Shown: one piece after another, positions 54,245 through 62,082 of the stretch
How the letters are laid out: each line of letters begins with the position of its first letter
Position numbering within the stretch: position 1 is the first letter of the stretch
NCBI GenBank assembly: GCA_036154955.1
Contig: JAYZWL010000106.1
Span: forward strand, 7,795-71,794
Length of the DNA: 64,000 bases
Direction: 5' to 3'
From: Albimonas sp036154955
GTDB lineage: Bacteria > Pseudomonadota > Alphaproteobacteria > Rhodobacterales > Rhodobacteraceae
Translations under genes and position numbers: made by a program
Notes under the pieces: model-generated
Told to the model about the DNA's origin: nothing
The model's input: only the letters and a program-made list of their open reading frames with translations
Database searches by the model: none

Positions 54245-54748
54245 TCATCCGCTCTTGCAGAGCAGATGCCCTTCCGCGTCATAGTGCGTCCCTTCGGCCC
54301 GCAAGCGCAGTTCGAGGTTGTCGCCGCTCGCGGACCATTGGCAATCGAGGCAGCTGTATCGTTTGCAGATCTCCCTCCAGAGCGACGTTTCATCCGAGCC
54401 CGAAATACTCTGCTCAATCCAGAGGCGCTTCACCTCTTCGGTCAGCGCGACGACGCTGAAGCTCCGCTTGTCGTCCATGGCGTTGAGATTGATCAGCGCG
54501 GACAGCGTGCTCTCGGAATCGATGTAAGGTGCGAAGGCCGAGTCCTTATCGGAAGGCTGATAGAAAATCACGGCCAGCGCGACGGCCACCACCGCGACGA
54601 TGACTGCCAAGGCTACCCAGATTCCGTGCTCCTTCATGATGGAGATCGGCTTGAACCCGAACTGCCGAAGCACAATCAGAAGCACGATCAGCGCCAGGCC
54701 GACGATGCCGAAAGGTTGGAGTTCCTTGAGCAGGTCAGGCGTGATCAT
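54245..54748 (-). CDS. membrane protein of unknown function, second gene of a lower-GC module
   Basis: A 167-residue protein. The N-terminus has two transmembrane helices, at about residues 11-31 (VGLALIVLLIVLRQFG) and 40-62 (WVALAVIVAVVAVALAVIFY). A soluble domain follows, with DSESTLSALINLNAMDDKRSFSVVALTEEVKRL and a cysteine cluster CKRYSCLDC. It ends HLLCKSG. No family recognised. ATG 54748 overlaps the stop of the upstream gene (ATGA). Composition is clearly less GC-rich than neighbouring genes. Confidence 0.65.
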   Translation of the reverse strand: MITPDLLKELQPFGIVGLALIVLLIVLRQFGFKPISIMKEHGIWVALAVIVAVVAVALAVIFYQPSDKDSAFAPYIDSESTLSALINLNAMDDKRSFSVVALTEEVKRLWIEQSISGSDETSLWREICKRYSCLDCQWSASGDNLELRLRAEGTHYDAEGHLLCKSG

Positions 54749-55410
54749 TGTCCGCCTCCGCACACGAAGCCGGCCGGCGACCACCATGTCTTGTAGAACA
54801 GCCGGACATCATCAAGTTGCGGAAGGGGCTCGGCCTCGATGCAGCCGCCGGTGACGGTGAAGGGACCAATCGTTTCAACCTCGCCGTCGCGGGATAGGAA
54901 AGCGTCGCGCAAGATTGTTGCATCGAAATCCGAAGTCAGCGCGCTCGACACCGCTTCGACGATAGCTTGTTCCGAGCCGAGGCCGTCGATTCCGCGGTCG
55001 AAAGTCTCTGCGAGCGGCTTGCTCGCCGCATTCGCGCCGAAGGCGCCCACCGAAAGCCCCACCAGCAGCTTTGTCATGAAAGCGTCTGGGCTCAGCGCCG
55101 CCCACTGCTCCGGCAGCAAGGACTCGCCAATGTATTCGAAGCGAAAGGCCTTAAAACCCGAGGATCCTACGTATTCTTGGAAGCTCTCGGAGATAGGCCC
55201 AGTCAATTCTCGGTTGAATTCATTGTATTCAATATTGCAGATGCGCCGGTTTTCAGCAAGTGAGCAGTCGCCGCTGCCGGAAGCCTTGGCCGAATGCTTC
55301 TTGCAGGCGCATTCGTTTTTTGCTTCTGCGATTTCTGCGATGGAGGCCGCGGACAAGGCGACGAGAACAATCCTCAGCCCGCAGCGAGCGCCCCGCATGG
55401 TTACAACCAT
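54745..55410 (-). CDS. exported Cys-rich protein of unknown function, first gene of a lower-GC module
   Basis: A 221-residue protein. The signal peptide (IVLVALSAASIAEIAEA) is followed by a Cys-rich start with ECACKKH, GDCSLAENRRICN and then EYNEFNREL. The body has ESLLPEQWAALSPDAFMTKLLVG and SSALTSDFDATILRDAFLSRDG. It ends FVCGGGQ. No family recognised. ATG 55410 has a G-rich ribosome site; ATG 55398 is an alternative. The 60-bp line at 55201-55260 has only 24 G/C, against about 80 per cent in lines inside rimO. It is coupled to the next gene by ATGA. Confidence 0.65.
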   Translation of the reverse strand: MVVTMRGARCGLRIVLVALSAASIAEIAEAKNECACKKHSAKASGSGDCSLAENRRICNIEYNEFNRELTGPISESFQEYVGSSGFKAFRFEYIGESLLPEQWAALSPDAFMTKLLVGLSVGAFGANAASKPLAETFDRGIDGLGSEQAIVEAVSSALTSDFDATILRDAFLSRDGEVETIGPFTVTGGCIEAEPLPQLDDVRLFYKTWWSPAGFVCGGGQ

Positions 55411-55559
55411 TCCGCCCCCCAGAAAATGACGTTCGCTCGATTGCAGTCGCTCTAGCGCAGACCCCCACAATCAATCAAATTTAAGACGTTATGTTATCAT
55501 GGGGAGAAGCGCCCGAGAAGCGTGATCGGGCCGCCCCCGTAGTTGTCAGGAGAAGGGGG

Positions 55560-56921
55560 TCACACCGCCTCCCCCCACAGATCATGCTCCTCGGCGCCCG
55601 TCACCTCGACCTCGACGACGTCGCCGACCTTCAGGCCCTCGCCCTCCACAAAGATCCGGCCGTCGATCTCCGGGGCGTCCGCGATGGTGCGGCCGGTGGC
55701 CTCGTCCTCTTCGACTTCGTCGAGGATCGCCCAGGTCCGCGTCCCCACCTTCGCCGCCAGCTTCTCGGCGGAGATGCGGGCGGAGACCTCCATGAACCGG
55801 GCGTGGCGCTCGGCGGCGACCTCGGGGTCGACATGGTCGGGGAGGGCGTTGGCGGGGGCGCCCTCGACATTCTCGTAGACGAAGCAGCCGACGCGATCGA
55901 GCCGCGCCTCCTCCAGCCAGCCGAGCAGATGCTCGAACTCGGCCTCGGTCTCGCCGGGGAAGCCGACGATGAAGGTGGAGCGGATCGCGATGTCGGGGTT
56001 GATGCCGCGCCAGGTCCGGATCCGCTCCAGCGTGTTCTCCGACGCCGCGGGGCGGGCCATGCGGCGCAGCACGTCGGGATGCGAGTGCTGGAAGGGGATG
56101 TCGAGATAGGGCAGCAGGCCGGCGGGGCGGGAGGCCGGGCTCATCAGCGGAATGAGGTCGTCCACCTGCTTGTAGGGATAGACGTAGTGCAGCCGGGTCC
56201 AGAGACCGAGCGAGGCCAGCCCCTCGGCCAGGTCCTTGATATGGGCGCGCCGCGCCTCCCCCCGCCACTCGCCGGGCGCGTGGCGGATGTCGCGGCCGTA
56301 GGCGGAAGTGTCCTGCGAGATCACCAGCAGCTCGCGCACCCCGGCCTCGGCCAGCTTCTCCGCCTCGCGCAATACGGCGCGGACCGGGCGGGAGGCGAGC
56401 TTTCCGCGCAGCTGGGGGATGATGCAGAAGGCGCATTTGTGGTTGCAGCCCTCGGAGATCTTCAGCCAGGCGTAATGGCGCGGCGTCAGGCGCAGGCCCT
56501 GCGGGGGCAGCAGGTCGAGGAACGGCTCGTGCGGGCGCGGGTTGGCGTCGTGGACCGCGGAGAGCACCTGCTCATACTGGTGCGGGCCGGTGACGGCGAG
56601 CACCTTGGGATGCGCCTCGCGGATCGAGGCCTCGTCGGCGCCCATGCAGCCGGTCACGATGACGCGCCCGTTCTCGGCCAGCGCCTCGCCGATGGCGTCA
56701 AGCGATTCGGCGCGGGCGGAGTCGAGGAAGCCGCAGGTGTTGACGATCACCGCGTCGGCGCCGGCGTAATCCGGCGAGATTGTATAGCCTTCGGCGCGCA
56801 ACCGGGTCAGGATGCGCTCGCTGTCCACGAGGGCCTTGGGGCAGCCGAGCGATACCATGCCCACGGAGGGCGGGCGCAGGCCGGGCGTTCGGGGCGGAGT
56901 CGCGGCGGTTTCGTCGGTCAT
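55560..56921 (-). CDS. rimO: ribosomal protein S12 methylthiotransferase RimO
   Basis: A 453-residue radical SAM enzyme that adds a methylthio group to Asp-89 of ribosomal protein S12. The N-terminal MTTase domain has cluster cysteines C27, C63 and C92 (VSLGCPKALVDSE). The radical SAM triad CNHKCAFC is C159, C163 and C166. YLDIPFQHSHPDVLRRM is the typical RimO/MiaB core. A C-terminal TRAM domain is present. The GMVSLGCPKA form and YPYKQVDDL favour RimO over MiaB. The frame is on the minus strand with no operon partner. Confidence 0.95.
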   Translation of the reverse strand: MTDETAATPPRTPGLRPPSVGMVSLGCPKALVDSERILTRLRAEGYTISPDYAGADAVIVNTCGFLDSARAESLDAIGEALAENGRVIVTGCMGADEASIREAHPKVLAVTGPHQYEQVLSAVHDANPRPHEPFLDLLPPQGLRLTPRHYAWLKISEGCNHKCAFCIIPQLRGKLASRPVRAVLREAEKLAEAGVRELLVISQDTSAYGRDIRHAPGEWRGEARRAHIKDLAEGLASLGLWTRLHYVYPYKQVDDLIPLMSPASRPAGLLPYLDIPFQHSHPDVLRRMARPAASENTLERIRTWRGINPDIAIRSTFIVGFPGETEAEFEHLLGWLEEARLDRVGCFVYENVEGAPANALPDHVDPEVAAERHARFMEVSARISAEKLAAKVGTRTWAILDEVEEDEATGRTIADAPEIDGRIFVEGEGLKVGDVVEVEVTGAEEHDLWGEAV

Positions 56922-57128
56922 GCGGCGCGTTTAGCGCCGTTCACCCCGCGCGGGAAGGGGTTTCGGGGCGTCGAGATGCCGGAAGCGTAAAGGAATCCTG
57001 AATGGTCAGGGTTTCCATAGGTCCGGAACTCTGCTAGAAAATCCGGGAGTGTGGGATAGCGGCGTGACTCGCAGGTCCTGCTTGGGGAACCGGAGCGACT
57101 TGTCGCTAAATACGAAACGGAGCTTGAG

Positions 57129-57980
57129 ATGCGGGGTCTTAAGACAATTTTGGCGGGAGCCGGCGTGACGGCTGTCGCTGCCATCGCCTCCACGAACGCA
57201 GCGAACGCGCTGGCGAGCTACTCGTCGACGGTCGGAATCGACGTCATCGCGTCGTCGGAGAGCTATGAAAAAGGCTGGTCGCCGGTGAAGCCCTTCTCGG
57301 GCACCAGCACCTCCACCTATGCGCAGAGCGGCCAGTTTTCGGCCGGCACCGAGACGGTGCTGCAGGACTTCGGCACGACCACTCACAGCTATGTGGGCGT
57401 GAACTCGTTCGCCAAGCTCTATGAGAACACGACGCCGCGCACGCTGATCGACTCCTCCAAGACCCTGTCCGGGTCGGCCGACTCCGTCGGCGGCGAGGTG
57501 TCGGGGGTCGAGACCACCAACGGCGTGGCCGCTTCGCCCTGGCGCACCGGCTTCTACTTCTACAACAAGAACTCGGCCGCCGCGGATATCGAGTTCACCA
57601 CCGAGGTGACGCTCGATCTGCTGACCGCCATCGACGACTCGATGAGCGAGAGCGCGATGGCGTCGGGGTCGGTCTACGCGACCCTGCAGATCTTCACCTC
57701 CTCGGGCGTGAGCACCACGGTGCCGCTGACGCAGTTCGACCTGTCGGGCTCGGTGTCCGACGGCGACACCGACTCGCTGTCCACCGGGGCGCAGCTGCTG
57801 ACCTTCACGCTGCCGGCCAAGGTGTCCACCTTCTCGCCCTACGCGATCGTGAACTTCTACGCGACCATGGGCGGCGCCGCCTCCTCGGTTCCGGTTCCGG
57901 CCGCGCTTCCGATGCTGGGCTTCGCGCTGGGCGGCCTCGGCCTGGTGGCCCGTCGTCGGGCCAAGAAGACCAACGCCTGA
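57129..57980 (+). CDS. secreted protein with VPxPA-CTERM sorting signal
   Basis: A 283-residue exported protein. The signal peptide (TILAGAGVTAVAAIASTNAANA) is followed by a Ser/Thr-rich, cysteine-free beta-rich domain, with repeated TTEVTLDLLT and VSTTVPLTQFDLSG-type strands. The last 30 residues are a clear CTERM signal: SSVPVPAALPM, a hydrophobic helix (LGFALGGLGLVA) and a basic tail RRRAKK. It is the second such protein in this window. The intracellular sorting enzyme is not encoded here. The ATG has ACGGAGC upstream, and a strong terminator follows. Confidence 0.8.
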   Translation: MRGLKTILAGAGVTAVAAIASTNAANALASYSSTVGIDVIASSESYEKGWSPVKPFSGTSTSTYAQSGQFSAGTETVLQDFGTTTHSYVGVNSFAKLYENTTPRTLIDSSKTLSGSADSVGGEVSGVETTNGVAASPWRTGFYFYNKNSAAADIEFTTEVTLDLLTAIDDSMSESAMASGSVYATLQIFTSSGVSTTVPLTQFDLSGSVSDGDTDSLSTGAQLLTFTLPAKVSTFSPYAIVNFYATMGGAASSVPVPAALPMLGFALGGLGLVARRRAKKTNA

Positions 57981-58013
57981 TACATCCCTCGCCCAACGGC
58001 GACGGAAGATCAG

Positions 58014-58046
58014 CGGGCCGCCCCTCGGGGCGGCCCGTTTGCGTTT
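58014..58046 (+). terminator. rho-independent terminator after the CTERM gene
   Basis: A 10-bp GC stem CGGGCCGCCC with its complement and a CTCG loop, followed by TTTGCGTTT. It occupies the first part of the 327-bp gap 57981-58307. The rest of that gap is GC-rich and shows no gene; the MFS promoter should lie at 58200-58290. Confidence 0.85.
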
Positions 58047-58307
58047 GGCGCCCCCCAGGCGCCGGGGCGGCTTGACGAAACCTGACGGACGCGGGAGCGT
58101 GCCTCCCGCCGCCGCGGCGCCGGTCCGCCGGCTCCGGCGAGACGTCCGCCGGCAGCGACGCCGCGCCGGCCCGGATCCGAACTTCCATGACGGCCCCAGG
58201 GCCTCGCAGCGCCCCAGGTCACCCGACCGCAGTCGAACCGCAGGGCGGAACGCGAATTCCGCCCGATTTCGCTCGCCTTACGCGGGCGGAGAGAGTAAGG
58301 ACACCTT

Positions 58308-59588
58308 ATGACACGCCGGCCCGTCCCCATTTCCGACGCCGAGAATTATCCGCGCTGGCGGCGTCCGGATGCGTTGTTGCTGCTGATGGCCGCCGGTCTG
58401 CCGCTGGCCTTCGCGACCTGGAGCGCGTTGCTCAACAACTTCGTGGTCGAGGCCGCGGGCTTCGACGGCTCCGACATCGGCTGGCTGCAGACGGTGCGGG
58501 AAATCCCGGGCTTCGCCGCCATCGGCGTCATCGCCGTGATCCTGTTCGTGCGCGAACAGACGCTGGCGCTGATCTCGCTGGCCATGCTGGGCGTCGCGAC
58601 GGCGGTGACCGCGCAGTTCCCGACCTTCGGCGGCCTGCTGATCACCACCTTCATCGGCAGCCTGGGCTTCCACTATTACGAGACGGTCAACCAGAGCCTG
58701 CAGCTGCAATGGCTGCCCAAGAAGGACGCGCCGCGGATGCTGGGGCGGATCCTGGCGGCGGCCTCGGGCGCCTCGCTGCTGGCCTACGGGCTGATCGTGG
58801 GGGCGTGGAAGACCTTCGATCTCAGCTATAACACGGTCTACATGGTCGGCGGGCTGGCGACGCTGGCGGTGGCGATCTTCGCCCGCTTCGCCTATCCGAA
58901 CTGGGAGGCGCCGCATCCGCAGATCAAGAAATTCGTGCTGCGGCGACGCTACTGGCTCTACTACCTGATGACCTTCTTCGCCGGCGCCCGGCGGCAGATC
59001 TTCATCGTGTTCGCGGCCTTCATGATGGTCGAGAAGTTCGGCTATCAGGTGCATGAGATCACCGCGCTGTTCCTGATCAACTACCTGGCGAACATGATCT
59101 TCGCGCCGATCGTCGGGCGGATGATCGGGCGCTATGGCGAGAAGCTGGCGCTGACCATCGAATATGCGGGGCTGGTCGGGGTCTTCGCGCTCTACGCCGG
59201 GGTCTACCATTTCGACTGGCCGGCCTGGGCGGCGGCGGGGCTCTATGTCGTCGACCACCTGCTGTTCGCGATGGCCTTCGCGCTGAAGACCTATTTCCAG
59301 AAGATCGCGGCGCCCGGCGATATCGCCCCGACCGCGGCGGTGGCTTTCACCATCAACCACATCGCGGCGGTGTTCCTGCCCGCCGCGCTGGGCTACCTGT
59401 GGCTGGTCAGCCCAGAGGCGGTGTTCGTGCTGGCCGTCAGCCTGGCGGCGAGCTCGCTGACGCTGGCCCGCTTCATCCCCCGCCATCCGGAGGAGGGGCG
59501 CGAGACCGTCTTCGCGCGCGGCCCGCTGCCCGCGACCCCGCCCGCCGCGCCGGCCGCGACCGGCTCCGCGCCGACGCCGGCGGGGTGA
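58308..59588 (+). CDS. MFS transporter
   Basis: A 426-residue inner-membrane permease with twelve predicted helices. The N-terminal half has FATWSALLNNFVVEAAGFDGSDIGWLQTVREIPG, and the first cytoplasmic loop is near VREQTLAL. The linker is around NWEAPHPQIKKFVLRRRY. The second half includes LINYLANMIFAPIVGRMIGRYGE. The substrate is not predictable from sequence. The tail is Ala/Pro-rich. The ATG at 58308 has AAGGA close by. A MATE gene follows 68 bp later on the same strand. Confidence 0.87.
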   Translation: MTRRPVPISDAENYPRWRRPDALLLLMAAGLPLAFATWSALLNNFVVEAAGFDGSDIGWLQTVREIPGFAAIGVIAVILFVREQTLALISLAMLGVATAVTAQFPTFGGLLITTFIGSLGFHYYETVNQSLQLQWLPKKDAPRMLGRILAAASGASLLAYGLIVGAWKTFDLSYNTVYMVGGLATLAVAIFARFAYPNWEAPHPQIKKFVLRRRYWLYYLMTFFAGARRQIFIVFAAFMMVEKFGYQVHEITALFLINYLANMIFAPIVGRMIGRYGEKLALTIEYAGLVGVFALYAGVYHFDWPAWAAAGLYVVDHLLFAMAFALKTYFQKIAAPGDIAPTAAVAFTINHIAAVFLPAALGYLWLVSPEAVFVLAVSLAASSLTLARFIPRHPEEGRETVFARGPLPATPPAAPAATGSAPTPAG

Positions 59589-59656
59589 CGCGATGAGGGG
59601 GGCCGACCTGCCCGCCGCCGGGAGACCGGCCGGCCCCCTCCCCTGCGGGGGACGCC

Positions 59657-61114
59657 GTGACTGAACCGGCGCCGAACCCGAGCGCCGCCCCCCGGCCCGC
59701 GACCGGGCTTTCGGAGGAGGGGCGCTTCACCCGCGGCTCCACCATGCGGCATGTGGCGGTGATGACGCTGACCGGCTCGCTGGGCCTGACCTTCATGTTC
59801 CTCGTGGACTTCGTGACGCTGCTTTACGTCTCGATGCTGGGGGACGAGCGGCTGACCTCCGCGGTGGGCTACGCCTGGACCATCCAGTTCTTCACCGTGG
59901 CGATGGGCATGGGCTTCGGCGTGGCGGCGACGGCGCTGGTCAGCCGGGCGCTGGGCGCGCGGGACCGGGAGCGGGCGCGGCGGATCGCGGGGTCGGTGAT
60001 GTCGTCGGCCTTCGTGTTCCTGCTGGTCATGGCCTTCGTGCTGACCGCGATGCGCGGCTGGGTGCTGCACCTGCTGGGGGCGGAGGGCTTCGTGCATGAG
60101 CAGGCCTCGGACTTCCTGCTGGTGACCATGCCGACGCTGCCGTTCATGGCCTCGGGCATGCTGGGAAGCTCGGTGCTGCGGGCGATGGGCGATGCGCGGC
60201 GGGCGATGATGGTGACGCTGTCGGCGGGGATCGTGGTGGCGCTGGCGGCGCCCTTCATGATCTTCGACGACGTGTTCGGCATCCCGGCCCTGGGCCTGGG
60301 CATCTTCGGCGCGGCGGGGGGGCTGGCGCTGACCCGGGTGTGGACCGCGGGCATGGGGTTCTACTACGCGGTGATCCATCACGACCTGGTGCAGCGGCCG
60401 CGGCTGGCCACGGTGCTGGCGGACCTGCCGGCGATCGTGCGCATCGCCACCCCATCGGCGCTGACCCAGCTGTCGACCCCGGTGGCGAATTTCCTGCTGA
60501 CCGCGGCGATTTCGGCCCATGGCGCGGGCTATGTGGCGGGCTGGGCGGTGGTCAGCCGCATGACGGTGCTGGCCTTCGCGGGGGTGTTCGCGCTGTCCTC
60601 GGCCATCGGCGGGATCGTGGGACAGAACTACGGGGCCCGGCGCTTCGACCGGGTGCGCACCACCTATCGCGACGCGCTGATCTTCTGCGCGGGCTACGTG
60701 GCGGTGGTCTGGGCGATCATGGCGGCGGCGTCGGACGCGCTGTCGGCGGGGTTCTCGCTGTCCGAGGAGGGGTCGGAGGTGGTCCACGCCTTCGGCGAGA
60801 TCGGGGCGGGCGGGTTCCTGTTCGCCGGCGCGGCCTTCGTGGCGGTGGCGGCGTTCAACAGCCTGGGCCGCCCGGTCTGGTCGACCTGCGTGAACTGGGC
60901 GCGGGACGCGGGGGCCATTCCGCTGATGCTGCTGGTGTTCGGCATGCTGCCCTTCGGCGCGGCCGGGGTGATCTACGCCCAGGCCGCGGGCGGGGCGCTG
61001 GTGGGCGTGGCGGCGGGCGCCATCGGCTGGGTCTATGTGCGGCGGCTGGAACGGGCGGCGGCGGAGCGGCGGAAGGCCGAGGACCGCACGCTTTCGCCCT
61101 CTCCGGCCGAGTAG
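59657..61114 (+). CDS. MATE-family efflux transporter
   Basis: A 485-residue multidrug/toxin extrusion-type antiporter. Twelve hydrophobic segments are seen. Diagnostic stretches include GMGFGVAATALVSRALGARDRERA, FMASGMLGSSVLRAMGDARRAM and the second-half IGGIVGQNYGARRFDRVR. Such proteins exchange cations for Na+ or H+. The start is GTG at 59657, directly after GGGGGAC. It lies downstream of the MFS gene and upstream of a ferredoxin gene, all rightward. Confidence 0.92.
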   Translation: MTEPAPNPSAAPRPATGLSEEGRFTRGSTMRHVAVMTLTGSLGLTFMFLVDFVTLLYVSMLGDERLTSAVGYAWTIQFFTVAMGMGFGVAATALVSRALGARDRERARRIAGSVMSSAFVFLLVMAFVLTAMRGWVLHLLGAEGFVHEQASDFLLVTMPTLPFMASGMLGSSVLRAMGDARRAMMVTLSAGIVVALAAPFMIFDDVFGIPALGLGIFGAAGGLALTRVWTAGMGFYYAVIHHDLVQRPRLATVLADLPAIVRIATPSALTQLSTPVANFLLTAAISAHGAGYVAGWAVVSRMTVLAFAGVFALSSAIGGIVGQNYGARRFDRVRTTYRDALIFCAGYVAVVWAIMAAASDALSAGFSLSEEGSEVVHAFGEIGAGGFLFAGAAFVAVAAFNSLGRPVWSTCVNWARDAGAIPLMLLVFGMLPFGAAGVIYAQAAGGALVGVAAGAIGWVYVRRLERAAAERRKAEDRTLSPSPAE

Positions 61115-61246
61115 GGGCGCGCCCCGGCGCCCGCAGAGGCGCGAGGGGGCTGGCGCAATCCGCTCAGGCGACCTATCACGGCCAGCGAGCCAGTGGACGA
61201 AAGATCCCCCAGGAATACCCAGACCCAGGCGTCGGAGGCTGCGAGC

Positions 61247-61567
61247 ATGGTCAAGATCACCTATGTCGAGTTCGGCGGGACCGAGCATGTCGTGGACGTG
61301 GAAGAGGGCCTGACCGTGATGGAAGGCGCCCGCGACAACGGCATTCCGGGCATCGAGGCGGATTGCGGCGGCGCCTGCGCCTGCTCGACCTGCCATGTCT
61401 ATGTGGATCCCGCCTGGAGCGACAAGCTGCCGGAGAAGGAGGCGATGGAGGAGGACATGCTCGACTTCGCCTTCGAGCCGAAGGAGACCTCGCGCCTGAC
61501 CTGCCAGCTCAAGGTGACGCCGGAGCTGGAGGGGCTGCGGGTTCAGATGCCCGAGAAGCAGATCTGA
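61247..61567 (+). CDS. adrenodoxin-type 2Fe-2S ferredoxin
   Basis: A 106-residue soluble electron carrier. Cluster ligands are C40, C46, C49 and C86, the CX5CX2CX36C pattern of adrenodoxin/FdVI-type ferredoxins. There is one extra Cys at C44. The acidic EMPEKEAMEEDML-like helix is the usual partner-binding surface. This type serves cytochrome P450 or Fe-S assembly enzymes; no reductase or P450 gene is nearby. The ATG at 61247 has GGAGG 8 bp upstream; an earlier start at 61193 is not favoured. Its stop overlaps the next start. Confidence 0.92.
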   Translation: MVKITYVEFGGTEHVVDVEEGLTVMEGARDNGIPGIEADCGGACACSTCHVYVDPAWSDKLPEKEAMEEDMLDFAFEPKETSRLTCQLKVTPELEGLRVQMPEKQI

Positions 61568-61986
61568 CCGGGACGCGGCTTCCGCTCCGCGCGGCGCTCG
61601 CGGTCGCGCTGACGCTGGGCGCGGCGGGCCCGGCGCCGGCGCAGGAGGTGCTGGACGGCCCGGCCTTCGCCGCGGAGGTGGAGGGCTGGACCGTCGAGTT
61701 CACCCTGCGCGGCGCCTTCTTCGGACGCGAGCGGTATCTCCCCGACGGCGAGGTGCTGTGGCAGACCGCGGACGGCCAGTGCCTGCGGGGCCGGTGGCTG
61801 CCGGCGGCCGACCTGATCTGCTTTTCCTATGAGGACGACCCGGACGACGTGCGCTGCTGGCAGGTGACGCGCGAGCCGGAGGGCGTCTCCGCCCGCGTCC
61901 CCGGGACCCCGGAGGACGAGGTGCTGCGCGAAAGCGGGCGCCACCGCGCGCCGCTGAACTGCCCGGGGCCGGCGCTCGGCGTCTGA
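61564..61986 (+). CDS. small secreted protein, likely CTG start, paralogue of the 47141 gene
   Basis: A 140-residue exported protein. The frame has no ATG, GTG or TTG near the signal peptide. The best start is CTG at 61564, in a CTGA overlap with the ferredoxin stop (TGA 61565-61567), with GAGAAG upstream. It would give MTGTRLPLRAALAVALTLG, a good signal peptide with cleavage at AQ-E. The core shares GWTVEFTLRGAFFGRERY, DGEVLW and ADGQCLRGRW with the protein at 47141. CW and CF residues may form disulfides. Function unknown. Translation coupled to the ferredoxin. Confidence 0.6.
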   Translation: MTGTRLPLRAALAVALTLGAAGPAPAQEVLDGPAFAAEVEGWTVEFTLRGAFFGRERYLPDGEVLWQTADGQCLRGRWLPAADLICFSYEDDPDDVRCWQVTREPEGVSARVPGTPEDEVLRESGRHRAPLNCPGPALGV

Positions 61987-62023
61987 CGCCCAGGCCGGAC
62001 CTGCGCGTCCGGGGCCCGCCTGC

Positions 62024-62045
62024 GCCCCGGGCTTGACCCGGGGCC
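62024..62045. repeat. dispersed GC-rich palindrome, copy E
   Basis: GCCCCGGG and CCCGGGGC arms around a CTTGA centre, between the convergent secreted-protein gene and xseA. It is identical in its 22-bp core to copies B1 and C. Confidence 0.8.
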
Positions 62046-62082
62046 TGCCGGGCGCCGCGCCGAGCCCTCGCCGGGGGGCGGA

